A stretch of 64,000 bases of DNA. Origin: Dentipellis sp. KUC8613. Taxonomy: Eukaryota > Basidiomycota > Agaricomycetes > Russulales > Hericiaceae. Position numbers and translations under genes: made by a program. Below, one piece after another: positions 10,743-20,678 of this stretch (positions within the stretch are counted from its first letter, which is position 1; each line of letters starts with the position of its first letter). A model generated the notes under the pieces. That model was not told the DNA's origin. It saw only the letters and a program-made list of their open reading frames with translations, and made no database searches. The stretch spans positions 226,199-290,198 of the forward strand of contig NSJX01000036.1 of assembly GCA_002286715.1 (NCBI GenBank). The letters are read 5' to 3'.

Positions 10743-12025
10743 AGTGGGCTATCCTACAGGCCGCTCTGAGGATGGTGGATCGGGCGCCTGAGGTATGATG
10801 TCGATGTCACGGTGCACGATTTGAACCTTGATTGCTGACAATTTGTACTCGCCTTTTATTTGCAACTTCTTGTGGTAGATATTTTTGCTATTGAGGGCCG
10901 GATATCGATCGTCTTATGGAAGCTTTCGGTGAGTTCAATGGTACTCGCATGCAGAACAGTCTCAGTGATTTCCGCGCGGCTATAAGTAGGTGTAGATATG
11001 CGAGAACGGACAACAACGGACAACGACGATAGTGTATCCGTGACTGCTATTGTGTTATCGCTTTTTCAGATGCAAACACGGTTGGCTTGACCTTCTATTT
11101 TTGTTGTGCCACTGTAAGCTGCGCTGTCGAAAGACTCCTGACTCCCTCAAGCCACCCAAGATTCTTGCGGCAATCCCCGTTTCGTAACAATCGTCGATGG
11201 TTATCTAATGGTTCCGTGAGCGTGCGTGCCTACCGTTAAAGCAAGTTCGTCGTCTTTCAGCGCGGCGTTCTATGCTCACCCTGTTTTATGTAGTCCTTGA
11301 TCAACTCGAAGTTCTGACGAAAGTACGGATAGATTGATACCGTACTTTATGGGATCCGTCGTTAGCCTACAGGGCGTCACCGTCAGCGCTCCACCGCTTC
11401 AGCGCTCACATATCTCACGGTGAGTGGCGTCAGATTCTACTTGGCCACGATGGATGTTCTTGACCGGTCTTTGATCCGGCAGGTTTCGTATAAGATCAGT
11501 CGTGGCTCTGCGTCCAGTGGTGATGTTGACATTCCGATGGAGCTCACTCATATAACACAGTCTCGTCAGATTTCGCTCAACTGCCATCCGCTGGCTGTTC
11601 GCTGTGTGTGTTCTAGACATACCATCGTCTTGGTAACGATCTGCAGTCATCCACTAGGAACAGTGGGGTTCGTGGCCATGATACCATCTGCATTCTCTAT
11701 TCAGCAGCATCTATTTACAGGATGTCGCGGTCACTGCGCCCGACATGATCATCATGTCAAAGACGTTCCTACTGACACCACTTCTGATCTAGATACCAGA
11801 AGCGATAGGGAGATCCGATCGCTACGAGCTGCAGTCTTCATGGTATAAAGTAACGAAGCTCTCACTCTCATTCTGCAGCAGCGCTCCATCCGACCTACCT
11901 TCGCACCTTCTTCCGCACCTTGGGCACAGGTTGCCTTTGCCGTCCGTACTCGTATTTTCAGGATCAAATCACATTTTGCTACTGCTTCGTTACCCACAAC
12001 CGCTCCTTTCACCACCTTCACCGAC
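10743..12025. other. Intergenic region between SSP2 and SSP3
   Basis: No supported gene in about 1.3 kb; the TATA box of SSP3 lies at 11844-11850. Confidence 0.5.
11844..11850 (+). promoter_or_regulatory. TATA box of SSP3
   Basis: TATAAAG, about 180 nt before the SSP3 ATG. Confidence 0.5.
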
Positions 12026-12713
12026 ATGCATTTCAGCCAGGTTATTATCACATCAGTTTTGATGGCACTGGGCGCGTCTGCAGCCCCTGTGGCTCTCAAC
12101 GGCAGACAGGCTGGCCTACCTGGAGCTCCGCTTCAGGCTCCCGGGCCTGCGTCCCCTCCCATCCCCGGTTCTCCTCTCGGTCCCGGAGGCCCAGCAGGAC
12201 CCAGCGCAATTCCCGCGACTCCCGGCCCGCCCATCCCAGCGTCTCTCCCAGGCGGTGCCATTCCCCCCGCAATTCCTACTGCGCTCCCGGGCTCTCTGCC
12301 CGGACCCCCAGTTCCAAGTGCGGACCCAGCGACCCCTTTGGGAGCCTCCATCCCGGTGTCGCTCCCCGGAGGCGCAATCCCTACAGCACCCGCCTCCGTC
12401 CCCAGCGCTCCGATCCCCAGCGATGTGCCTTCAATCCCAGGAGGCCCACTCATCCCTGCGTCGGATTCCGCCCCAGTCGTGGCCGTCGCTAGCACCCCGT
12501 CCACCCCGTCAGCGGTGCCGGTATCCGTAGCGTCTGGTGACCTCGACGGCGAACTCGGCTTCACTGGCGCGAAGTCCTTCGAGACGAGGTGAGTTCTCTG
12601 TACATGATCTGCATTGTCGCCCGCATGCTTACGCCTTACGAAACAGCGGTGGTGCAAGGCGCGCTGCCTTCGAGGAATCCAAACTCATGCCTGGGCCCGT
12701 GGTGGCGTACTAG
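12026..12713 (+). CDS. Small secreted protein SSP3, proline-rich, with TGAKSF block
   Basis: Two exons, 12026-12588 and 12647-12713, joined by a phase-2 intron; 209 residues. Signal peptide MHFSQVIITSVLMALGASA, then APVALNGRQ and a long, cysteine-free Pro/Gly/Ser/Ala region with recurring LPGGAIP and IPASLPG units, collagen-like in composition but without Gly-X-Y periodicity. The exon ends in LGFTGAKSFET; the same block directly before a phase-2 intron occurs in SSP8 and SSP11 far to the right. Exon 2 encodes SGGARRAAFEESKLMPG and ends VVAY. Secreted; role unknown. An 18-bp tandem duplication covers the stop codon. Confidence 0.75.
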
Positions 12714-12745
12714 GTCTTGATTTACCGCTAGGTCTTGATTTACCG
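12710..12745. repeat. 18-bp tandem duplication
   Basis: CTAGGTCTTGATTTACCG occurs twice head to tail; the first copy contains the SSP3 stop codon. Confidence 0.9.
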
Positions 12746-13860
12746 ATACTGGTGCGGAGATAACATACACAGCACAAACATCAAAACGACTGACCAGATT
12801 TTGTTTAGCGATACGTTTCTTGGTGTCTTGCTTTGTTGAGTGTACGTGAAGGTGGTAGGTGAGTTCGGGCCCAACATCCGTCCGTTCTTAAAGCTGATAT
12901 CGACCTGTGCAGTGTTTACGTGGCGAGCTTTCAGGACAGACGACGGTAGTACAGTGATTGTCTGCTGTTACGGTACGGATCATATCAATGCAAGCGTGGA
13001 ACTCTGTGCGCTGGATACTTTTGGGTGCAATGAGTGTCAACGATGTCGCAATTCGGAGGCTTACGACAAAATTCGATCACCAATATTGAGGCTGGATTCT
13101 GCCAACAGTGGCAGCCTCGCGTCACGAAGAATGCAGGCTCGACAGCAGAGCGGTGGAATTACACTCTTATACGGGAATGAGGAGCACAGGATAACGGTGC
13201 CTCAATCGTCCGAGGGGTGCTGGTCATTATGTTGTAAGCCTGCCATCTACTTCCGAGCTTGGAGTCCTTGTGGTGGTGATTTGAAGCAGCTAACGGACGC
13301 CGTTCACTGAGTAAAGCCAGGTCTGTCGTTTCCTTCTGCTGTGTCGGGGACGGATGGCATTGTGGTTCAGACGCGCAATTAATGGCTGTGAGTAGATGCG
13401 TGCGTTGATGGCAAAACCGGCATCAAGATGTCTCCCCGCCACTCCGCAGCCGTGTCTGTTCAACCCATGAGCTTTAGGTACATTCCTTCGCCTCGTCATC
13501 ACCCTCAATCGTGATGAATAACTTCCACAGTAGGCATTATCGTCGCGGTGTCATATTTGTTCTCGACTTTTACAGAATGCAACATGCATTTCGGCTGTCG
13601 GAGGCACTCCCACTGACCTGCCCCTCTGATATAGATGCTATATACGCATAATGCATCTTCACAGGACACAGTCTTCTCCAGCTATAAGAACAGAGAAGTT
13701 ATCGCCATCGTTCTACAGCAGCGCTCCACTCAATTCGCCTTCGCACTTCATTCGACATCTTGGCACCGGCTGCCTTCACGATTGACATTCAACCTCCTTG
13801 AACTCTGTCTATCCCTCACTCACTTATTACATTTCCAATCCCACCACCGACCTCGTCGAC
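12746..13860. other. Intergenic region between SSP3 and SSP4
   Basis: No supported gene; a TATA-like TATAAGA lies at 13683-13689. Confidence 0.5.
13683..13689 (+). promoter_or_regulatory. TATA-like box of SSP4
   Basis: TATAAGA, about 175 nt before the SSP4 ATG. Confidence 0.4.
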
Positions 13861-14730
13861 ATGATTTCCACCCGCATTTTCTTCACATTGGCTCTGACGG
13901 CGCTGTGCGCGTCCGCGGCTCCTGTGGATTTCAGGAGCAGGCAGGGCGAACACACTGGTGGTCCCTTGTCTGCTGGAGGCGGCCCATTCCCCTCTGGTGG
14001 CGCCAACCCTCCTGGCATCCCGCCCCTCCATGGCACGGCTGGTGTCCTTCCTGGGAGAGCAGTTCCAAGCGCTGTCGACTCAGTTGTCTCCGATTCCGGG
14101 ACCCAAGGCATTCCCAGCGCAGCCGCGTCGGCCCTTTCTGGCGGCGCGCCCGTCCCCAGCGGCATTGCATCCCGCCTTTCTGCAGGTACCCTCCCCAGCG
14201 GCGTGGCATCCCGCCTGTCCGCAGGTACCCTTCCCAGCGGTATAGCGTCCGCCCTTTCCGCAGGTACCATCCCGAGCGGCGTGGCATCTGCCCTTTCCGC
14301 GGGTACTATACCCAGTGCCATCGCATCCCACCTTTCGGCAGGTACCCTTCCTAGCGGTGTCGCATCCGCCCTTTTTGCAGGCACCCTACCTAGCGGCGTT
14401 GCATCCGCCCTTTCCGCGGGTACCATCCCGAGCGGCATCGCATCCGCCCTTTCCGCGGGCACCATTCCCAGCGGCATCGCATCTCGCCTTTCTGGGCTTC
14501 CATCCCTCCCGAGCGATCTCCCGGACTCTCCCTCCGGAGGGCCGCTCCAGAGCGCGATCCCGACCGCCCTCCCGGATGCCTCAGCTGCCCCTAGCGCGGT
14601 TCCCGACCCTAGAAACCCAATCCTCCCCCGAAGCGGCACGACCCAGTCGAAAAGTGCGGTGGCAGCTGTACCGTCGCCCTCGCATAGCGGCGCCCCGGCT
14701 GCATCTGCTGCGACGGCGGCTCCAGTGTAA
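13861..14730 (+). CDS. Small secreted protein SSP4 with 13-residue tandem repeats
   Basis: Signal peptide MISTRIFFTLALTALCASA, then APVDFRSRQGE, a Gly/Pro-rich linker and nine tandem copies of a 13-residue unit of the form SG(I/V)ASxLSAGT(I/L)P encoded by a 39-bp minisatellite (14158-about 14500). The open frame runs to a stop at 14730 (289 residues). A strong GTAAGT donor at 14727 suggests a further short exon; several acceptors between about 14770 and 14819 are possible and I cannot choose between them, so the C-terminus is uncertain. No cysteines. The repeat resembles surface or wall-associated low-complexity proteins, but no function is shown. Confidence 0.7.
   Translation: MISTRIFFTLALTALCASAAPVDFRSRQGEHTGGPLSAGGGPFPSGGANPPGIPPLHGTAGVLPGRAVPSAVDSVVSDSGTQGIPSAAASALSGGAPVPSGIASRLSAGTLPSGVASRLSAGTLPSGIASALSAGTIPSGVASALSAGTIPSAIASHLSAGTLPSGVASALFAGTLPSGVASALSAGTIPSGIASALSAGTIPSGIASRLSGLPSLPSDLPDSPSGGPLQSAIPTALPDASAAPSAVPDPRNPILPRSGTTQSKSAVAAVPSPSHSGAPAASAATAAPV
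14158..14500 (+). repeat. 39-bp in-frame minisatellite inside SSP4
   Basis: About nine head-to-tail copies encoding SG(I/V)ASxLSAGT(I/L)P, diverged mainly at third codon positions. This indicates selection on the peptide unit rather than a fresh expansion. Confidence 0.9.
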
Positions 14731-15558
14731 GTCGATGCCTGTAATCTGTGATATCCGCGGCTCATGTGCAGTATGTGCAGCTTCGGTGGTGAACCTGATA
14801 CCGGAAACTGACTTCGCAGCACGCTACGAGGAACTTCCATGGTACGGCGCGGGTGTTATGACTCGGAGGGTATAGAAATGACGGCTGACTGCTCTTTTTT
14901 TTATCCTAGCTTCCTGGAGATCCACGTCTGGGCGTTGAAATATTCTCTTGATTGTCGGGGAACGGTTCTGGGTGAGCGTGATAGTGTCCACTTTTATGTA
15001 CCTGGTGTTAACCTCTCCGCAGAGTAGAGTGGGCGCATACTCCAGAATGGACAATAGTATTTTAGTATTACCTGCACTGTTACACTACGGATTGTATCTC
15101 GAAATGCAAGACAGGTGTTAGTGTGTTGGATATTGAACGGCCCGAGAAATGGTCAACGTATGCAAGAAGGTCGCATGGTCAAATTATGAGTAACTTGAAG
15201 CCACAAAATCGGGTAAGGGCTAGTTGTCAATTTTCCCCCTTTGCACGAGAGGTCCGAAGAGAGTATCGAGTGAGTATCAATCTCGACAAGTTGAAGACGA
15301 CGGAGGCTAACTTGACATACATACTCGCGGTGTCGGCGGCCCGGCGCCTTGATGTTGTGTCAGCGCTCAGATAGTCTCTTGCTGAGTGCGCTGCCAGACC
15401 GCTGGTTCCCCTTCCAAGCCATCAAGTCACAGCAAAGCGCCATCTCTACCTCAATACATTACAGGAAACAGTCATGGTCGTGCATTAGCATTTGAGAGAG
15501 CCATCTCACCAGCCCCGAAAGATACATCTTCAAGGATCGCCTAACCAACCACAGGAGT
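14731..15558. other. Region between SSP4 and the ABM-like gene
   Basis: May hold a last SSP4 exon near 14770-14875 (a frame reading RYEELPWYGAGV); otherwise no supported gene. Confidence 0.4.
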
Positions 15559-16336
15559 TCATTCGTACTTTTTCTTATACCATGTGAGTGGTACATCAGC
15601 CTCATCCCATTCATCTGCTATCTCTTCGAGCTGTAACAGAAATTTGATCATTGTCGTGTCATCCTTCTCCGCGGCATGATGATCCTAGAGGACGGTCAGC
15701 GGGTCTAGCTCTCGAACGACTCACGCCACCAACGCACCTCGATAGAGTCCCAAGCCGTCATGAACGCGAACTCATCGGTCTCAACCTCCTTTCCGTAGAC
15801 CGCTCCCCGAAATCCCTTGATACCCTGCGCTTCGATGAGAAGCTTCATCACAGCGTCAAGGTTGCTGTGAGTGCTCTCTTGCTTCAGCTTGACCTGTCCG
15901 ACTGAGGTGACCGGCGCATCCAAGACTCTACCCAGATTCGTAGAGGGCTGGAAGTATGCGTGAAACATCGTAGCCGACCCGTCAATGCACTTTCCCATAT
16001 CTTCTCGCAGCTGGGCATTCTTGTCGCTGTGCATGAGGTCTTCGTGGTCCTTCAAAGTCTCCCATACTGCTTCAAGTTCAAACGAAATATCGCCATGATT
16101 GAGCAGGTCGACTCACCAACTAATGAATAGCCTTGCGTGAGATAGCCATGGTACATCCTATGAGACGGAAAGGTGATTCGTGACGCGTTGAGCGGAGAGG
16201 GCGGTATTTAGACTTACCCAAGGGAACCCTTCCAGTCGCCAACAATGTCGAACGCTGGGTAAATGACCGTCTGGTCACTGCGATAGGCTTCGCTAGCCCG
16301 GAAGATGAGAACTTCCACTACAGGTTTGAGATCCAT
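15559..16336 (-). CDS. Dimeric alpha/beta-barrel (ABM-like) small protein
   Basis: Four exons on the minus strand (16336-16218, 16157-16117, 16069-15738, 15684-15559) sum to 205 residues in one frame. The product looks like the fungal ABM-type dimeric alpha/beta-barrel proteins: two weakly repeated halves, each with a short strand-helix-strand pattern ending in a tryptophan-containing strand (LVAVWETLKDHEDL in the first, FMTAWDSIEDHHAA in the second), each followed by an acidic loop. Such proteins include small monooxygenases and proteins of unknown activity; no cofactor motif is visible. It ends in WYKKKYE. No signal peptide, so probably cytosolic. Family assignment is inferred from the pattern. 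Confidence 0.7.
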
Positions 16337-16768
16337 GATTATAAGCCGAGGAGGAGCTGACCGTTACTTTCCTATCAGGTTCTTATGAAGACTCGCTCTC
16401 GTCCGGTGTCGTGGATAAGGTGCCGAATATGTGCAACTCAAGGGTGCCCCATCTGCTTCAATCGGGGAATATGCACTCTTCGATGTGACAGGCGGGACGC
16501 ACATGACGGCAGAGAAGGCACAGGTACATGCACATTGCAGTTCGCCGGCGCCACAGTTGTTCGCAATAGGCTTTGGCGAGTCAGAATTTGTATGGACCAT
16601 TCAGGGTGACAAGGCCGATGTGTAAGGTGAGGTGCAGGATAAGTTCGCTACGTTTCTCTATTTACAGAAGTGATGTTGAAAGTTCTCGGGTAGGAACGTC
16701 GGGATGGCAGTCGCTTGAACCCGACAGAGCATGCTCAACAGGATTTATTACAAACAAAGACATATATC

Positions 16769-16867
16769 GCCGGGATAGCTCAGCTGGGAGAGCAACAGAC
16801 TGAAGTCGTTCTTGTGGTTCGCAGAACAGCCTTCTGGAGGTCCCGTGTTCAATCCACGGTCCTGGCA
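16769..16867 (+). tRNA. tRNA-Phe (GAA) with 26-nt intron
   Basis: Acceptor strands GCCGGGA and TCCTGGC pair over seven positions (one G-U), with A as discriminator. The D arm reads TAGCTCAGCTGGGAGAGC and the T arm GTTCAATCC. The anticodon GAA is at 16802-16804 after T33. The intron occupies 16806-16831, directly 3' of position 37, the canonical eukaryotic site. Without it the tRNA is 73 nt. The 27-43 pair is a mismatch but the rest of the anticodon stem pairs. Confidence 0.95.
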
Positions 16868-18156
16868 TCTGATTTCTTTTTTTGTACAACCTGTACTTGT
16901 CAGGACCGACGAAGATATGAGTTACGCTCGAGCGCTCTACGCCACAAGAAGTGGCAGATCTTCTCCGGTGTTCCACTTACATTCGTCAGGATCCTCGCGA
17001 TGCTGCTCGAGCTTCAACCTGGTGCTCCGCTTGTCTGGTCAAGTCTCCGGGATTTTTCTTCTCCGAGTGAAGGTGAGTATGATGATGCCATTATTCCTTG
17101 AAGACTTCACTTCGTCACATGTCTGTTCTTCCCAGTTTATCGTGAGGATCCGAGTGACGGAAATACGTACACGGACCTTGCGTTTCATGCCAACGGCGGA
17201 CATACGGCGCGCAAGTCAGTCAGGGAAGCTGGCGCAGATGTCAGTTTCATCGAAGCAGTTGCGGCTTCGATCCATTGATGAGACTGTAAGCTTCAGGTCG
17301 AAAGGCATGCGCACTTGCGCCGGGCACACCTGCAGTGCCAGACTACATGACATGGCGCAGCGTAGGTCCACGGTCATCGCCGTACTCGCCCTTCAATCGA
17401 CCGTTCAGTGGCGCAGGTTCAGGTTCTCGAAGCTTAGGCTTGTTTGAAGGCCCCGAGGCAGGTGCTGCATAAAAATCCTGTACTTGTTCAATGCTGACAA
17501 TCAGAGCTCCATCTTTCATATCGATTGACAGACGATATGGAGCGTACACTATGTGTCGTCGACAATCACAACATGTTCTCAGAATAGTTGTTTGAGCATA
17601 GAGTCTCGACTCGGAGCATCTCCCCCCGCATATTTCTTGACACCGGTGCGCAGGCATACAATTAACATCACGCATACCGTCAGGGCATAGAGTCTGACAT
17701 ATTGACCGGTAGCAGGATCTGCGCAATGGCATTCTCCCAGTGGCGACGGTGAAACTCCTGGCGATCGGGGTGAAGCCATTTTTGTCCCCAAGCTATTGCA
17801 CATGAACTTCAGTACTTCCGTGCAACTGCCTCGTGTGCTTCAGGTGGACAGAAGTTTTGACGCTCAGAACGCCGGTGCGGACAAAGTGCGGTCTCGCGCA
17901 TACTGGTATGCTCATTGACGTGTGGGGATCCTACCTTCACGTACGACAGATGGGCATACCCCGCAATTTTTCGGTTCCTGTCCATCGGAATCCGTCAACA
18001 AATTACCGGAATTCCATCACCCCGCTCTCCTAAGTTGGTCTATGTAGGGTGTCCGGTGCGCGTCGATATCCGGCCTCAGCCTCTTTCAAGTTGGCGATAT
18101 AAAATGCCAGGTCGACTTTGTGATATCCTTAGACCAAGTACCCACCCTGCTCGACC
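16868..18156. other. Region between tRNA-Phe and the GMC gene
   Basis: Holds an unrecognised exon pair on the plus strand (about 16900-17278, listed separately) and weak minus-strand frames near 17343-17800 that I could not assemble into a gene. Confidence 0.35.
16911..17278 (+). CDS. Unrecognised exon pair, possibly the tail of a broken gene
   Basis: Two coding-like stretches join in phase across a GTGAGT...CAG intron (about 17075-17136): the first reads LELQPGAPLVWSSLRDFSS, the second VYREDPSDGNTYTDLAFH and then HTARKSVREAGADVSF, ending in a stop at 17278. The amino-acid composition and the clean intron suggest real coding origin, but no convincing start codon or upstream exon was found next to the tRNA. 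It could be a truncated gene or a chance frame. No family recognised. Confidence 0.3.
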
Positions 18157-20286
18157 ATGCCTTCCTCTGTACCCGCAGCACAGCACATTCCGAACGTGGC
18201 CACAGATTATCTGGTCGTTCCCAAGCACACTGCTCCATCTTTCCACTACCGTATCGGCAAGGCGCACCATCTCCCCGTCACTGCTACTGTCTCTCATGCT
18301 GGCGCCGAGCGCTCTATCGCTATACAGCAACCTGCCGCCGATGAACAACCTGTGGGTGAAGAAGAACCTACCGCCAACAAAGAGCCCGCTGTCGGTACGC
18401 AGCCTGTCGGACGGTGGGGCTACCCCATCCCAGGCGTACAGTCGCCAACGCCTCAGGATGCCACTGCGCCTCACTTCTTTATTCAACCCTCTACGTGGGA
18501 CAACGTCATCGACCACGGCGAGTTTGACGATGTAGTTGTGGGAAGCGGATTTTGCGCCTTGGCCTATGTTACAGAGGCGCTGGAACGCGACCCGTTCCGC
18601 CGCATCCTCATTCTTGAGCGTGGAGGTAAGTGACCAGTAATAATTCTGCCGTCGTTATACCCATTCGTCCCGTAGATCTATGGCTGCCGACGCACTTCCA
18701 AAACCTTCCGCTCCCGTTCAAGATGGTACTTGGCGGACCCTCTGAGACTTTCCCGTGGACTTTGTCTTACAAGACGTACAATTCGACCCTTCGCTTCTTG
18801 CACGGATCGTGCCCTTTCTTCGGAGGTCGCTCAACCTTCTGGAGCGCTTGGGTGTGTATCTCACTCTTCCCTCGTTCAAGTCGCAATTCTCATGTCTTGA
18901 CTATTAGAGCCCTCGTCCTACGTCCGAGTTGATGCGTGGCTTCCCTCCGTACCTGGTGAAAGCTGCCGCGACGGAGGAATTTTGGAAGAAGGCGAGCACT
19001 CTTCTGCACGTCACAAAGGCGTCCGAAATCGAGGACCAGGTCTTTGGGGTGCTTCAGAAGGGTATAGACACCCGTCTCGCTTCGCATATCAATCAGATCC
19101 CCACTGCGAACACTACGGAATCCGCTCCTCTCTCAGTCGGTCGCACGTATTCTATCACTACTGTTCGCTTCAACAAGTTCTCTACCCCTGGCCCCTTGCT
19201 CGCTCTCCAGGAGCGCCAGAGGCACCTCGCTCACGCCAAGAAGGGCAGTCCGCTCATGATCGCCACGAATGTCATCGCTCAGAAACTCCAGGTGGACACC
19301 GATGACGATAACAAAGTCAATGTCCTCAGGACTTCGCGTGGTGACTTGGTCTTCCCCGACGGAAAGACCAACGTCATCCTTGCCGCCGGCGCCATCCCCA
19401 ACACGACTCTCCTCCTGAATTCTCTCCCCGAGATGCAGAACCGTGCCGGCAGCAGGATCACCGGCCACTTCCTCACTCACATCGCGGCGCGCTTCCCCAT
19501 CGACGACACCCTCGGCAAGCTGAGCGATCACCTGGAGATCGCGGCCAACTACGTTGCGGGCAAGGCCACGAACGGGCTGCAGTACCACATCCAGGTCACC
19601 GCTCTCCATTCCCCCAACCCCGAGCAGGACGCTGAAGATGCGGCGCGTGAGTGCCCCGACTTTGCTGCCGCCGCTACCGAGGAGCAGCTGAAGGGGTCGG
19701 AGAAGCACATCGTCCTCGGTGCGTACCTTCCTGTTTTGCGAGTCTCATCACTGTCAGAGTCAAGTTCTGAAATATTGGCTTTGTTCCAGTGTGCGCCACC
19801 CTCGGCGAGCTCGACGAGCACAACCCCAATTCCTGGGTCAAACCGAACGCTCAAGTGTCAGACCCGACCACCAACATCAAGGTGCAAATTACGCTCACCG
19901 ACAAGGACCAAGCGCTCTGGACCACCATGGACAAGGCTACATACGACGCCATCGCCGTCATGGCCGGCAACCAGAGCGCAAACGTGGAGTACTGGGCGAA
20001 GAGCCCGAACAGCGACTCATGGGGGTGGTCGAAGAACAAGCCCGCCGTGGAGGACATCCGCGTCCCTGGCGTAGTCCACGAGGCGGCGACGTTGTACATG
20101 GGCGAGCGCAGTGATACTGGGGCGTCGGTAGACGACCACTATAGGCCGTTTGGGTCGAACAACGTCTACGTGACGGGCGCCGCGCTGTTCCCGTCGTCGG
20201 GCTCGTGGAACCCGACGTTGACGATGTGTGGCTATGCGCAGGATCTGGCGACGAAGATAGTGCCCGCCAGGCCACGATCTTCTTGA
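18157..20286 (+). CDS. GMC-type FAD oxidoreductase (pyranose-oxidase-like)
   Basis: Four exons (18157-18625, 18676-18851, 18908-19718, 19790-20286) give 650 residues. An N-terminal stretch of about 120 residues is Glu/Pro/Ala-rich and has no signal peptide. Then comes a Rossmann FAD-binding motif, VVVGSGFCALAYVTEAL, with its closing acid in ILILERGG. The second FAD segment contains GGRSTFWSAW, then VILAAGAIPNT, a typical GMC strand. The C-terminal part (HEAATLYMG, later FPSSGSWNPTLTMCGYAQDLA) is the GMC C-terminal domain carrying the active-site His and Asn positions. It most resembles the pyranose-oxidase side of the GMC superfamily, but the substrate cannot be inferred. Likely oxidises a sugar or alcohol with O2 or another acceptor. 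Confidence 0.85.
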
Positions 20287-20678
20287 AGAGGTGTTTTTCT
20301 CTTGGTGCCCAAGTGCTTCGTCTGTCCCATAAATTAATTCTCTTCCTCTTTCCCTGCTTCCCATATATACACGATGAGTCTTCGATGTTCTTGTGGAATA
20401 AGCAATCAAGCTCTACCTGGTATATCGTAGTAGTACGAGTGATCGAAACAAATGGGATTAGTTGAATATGTCGTATGTAGCTGCCAGTCCGAGGTCGGCC
20501 AGTGTCGTAAAGCAGACTTGTACCAAATGAAACCGAAGAGCCCAAGATAGAGGATCGAATTGACAGGATATCTCCAAATTCGGGGAATCACATCCAAGAA
20601 ACAGCAGAGTCTGATAACTTCGTCCAAATGGTATGAGTAAGTTCCCTATGAAAAAAATGAAGCACGCAGCATCACACT
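20287..20678. other. Convergent intergenic region
   Basis: 3' flanks of two convergent genes; nothing else recognised. Confidence 0.5.

Noticed and set aside
12026..12588. Collagen-like protein call for SSP3
   Set aside because: Pro/Gly content is high but Gly does not recur every third residue.
13827..14840. 337-codon antisense frame opposite SSP4
   Set aside because: It is the mirror of the in-frame 39-bp repeat array; the sense frame has a signal peptide and family features.
17343..17803. Minus-strand frames with a hydrophobic stretch and a Pro/Lys-rich tail
   Set aside because: The pieces lie in different frames and no splice pair keeps phase through both, so no gene could be supported.
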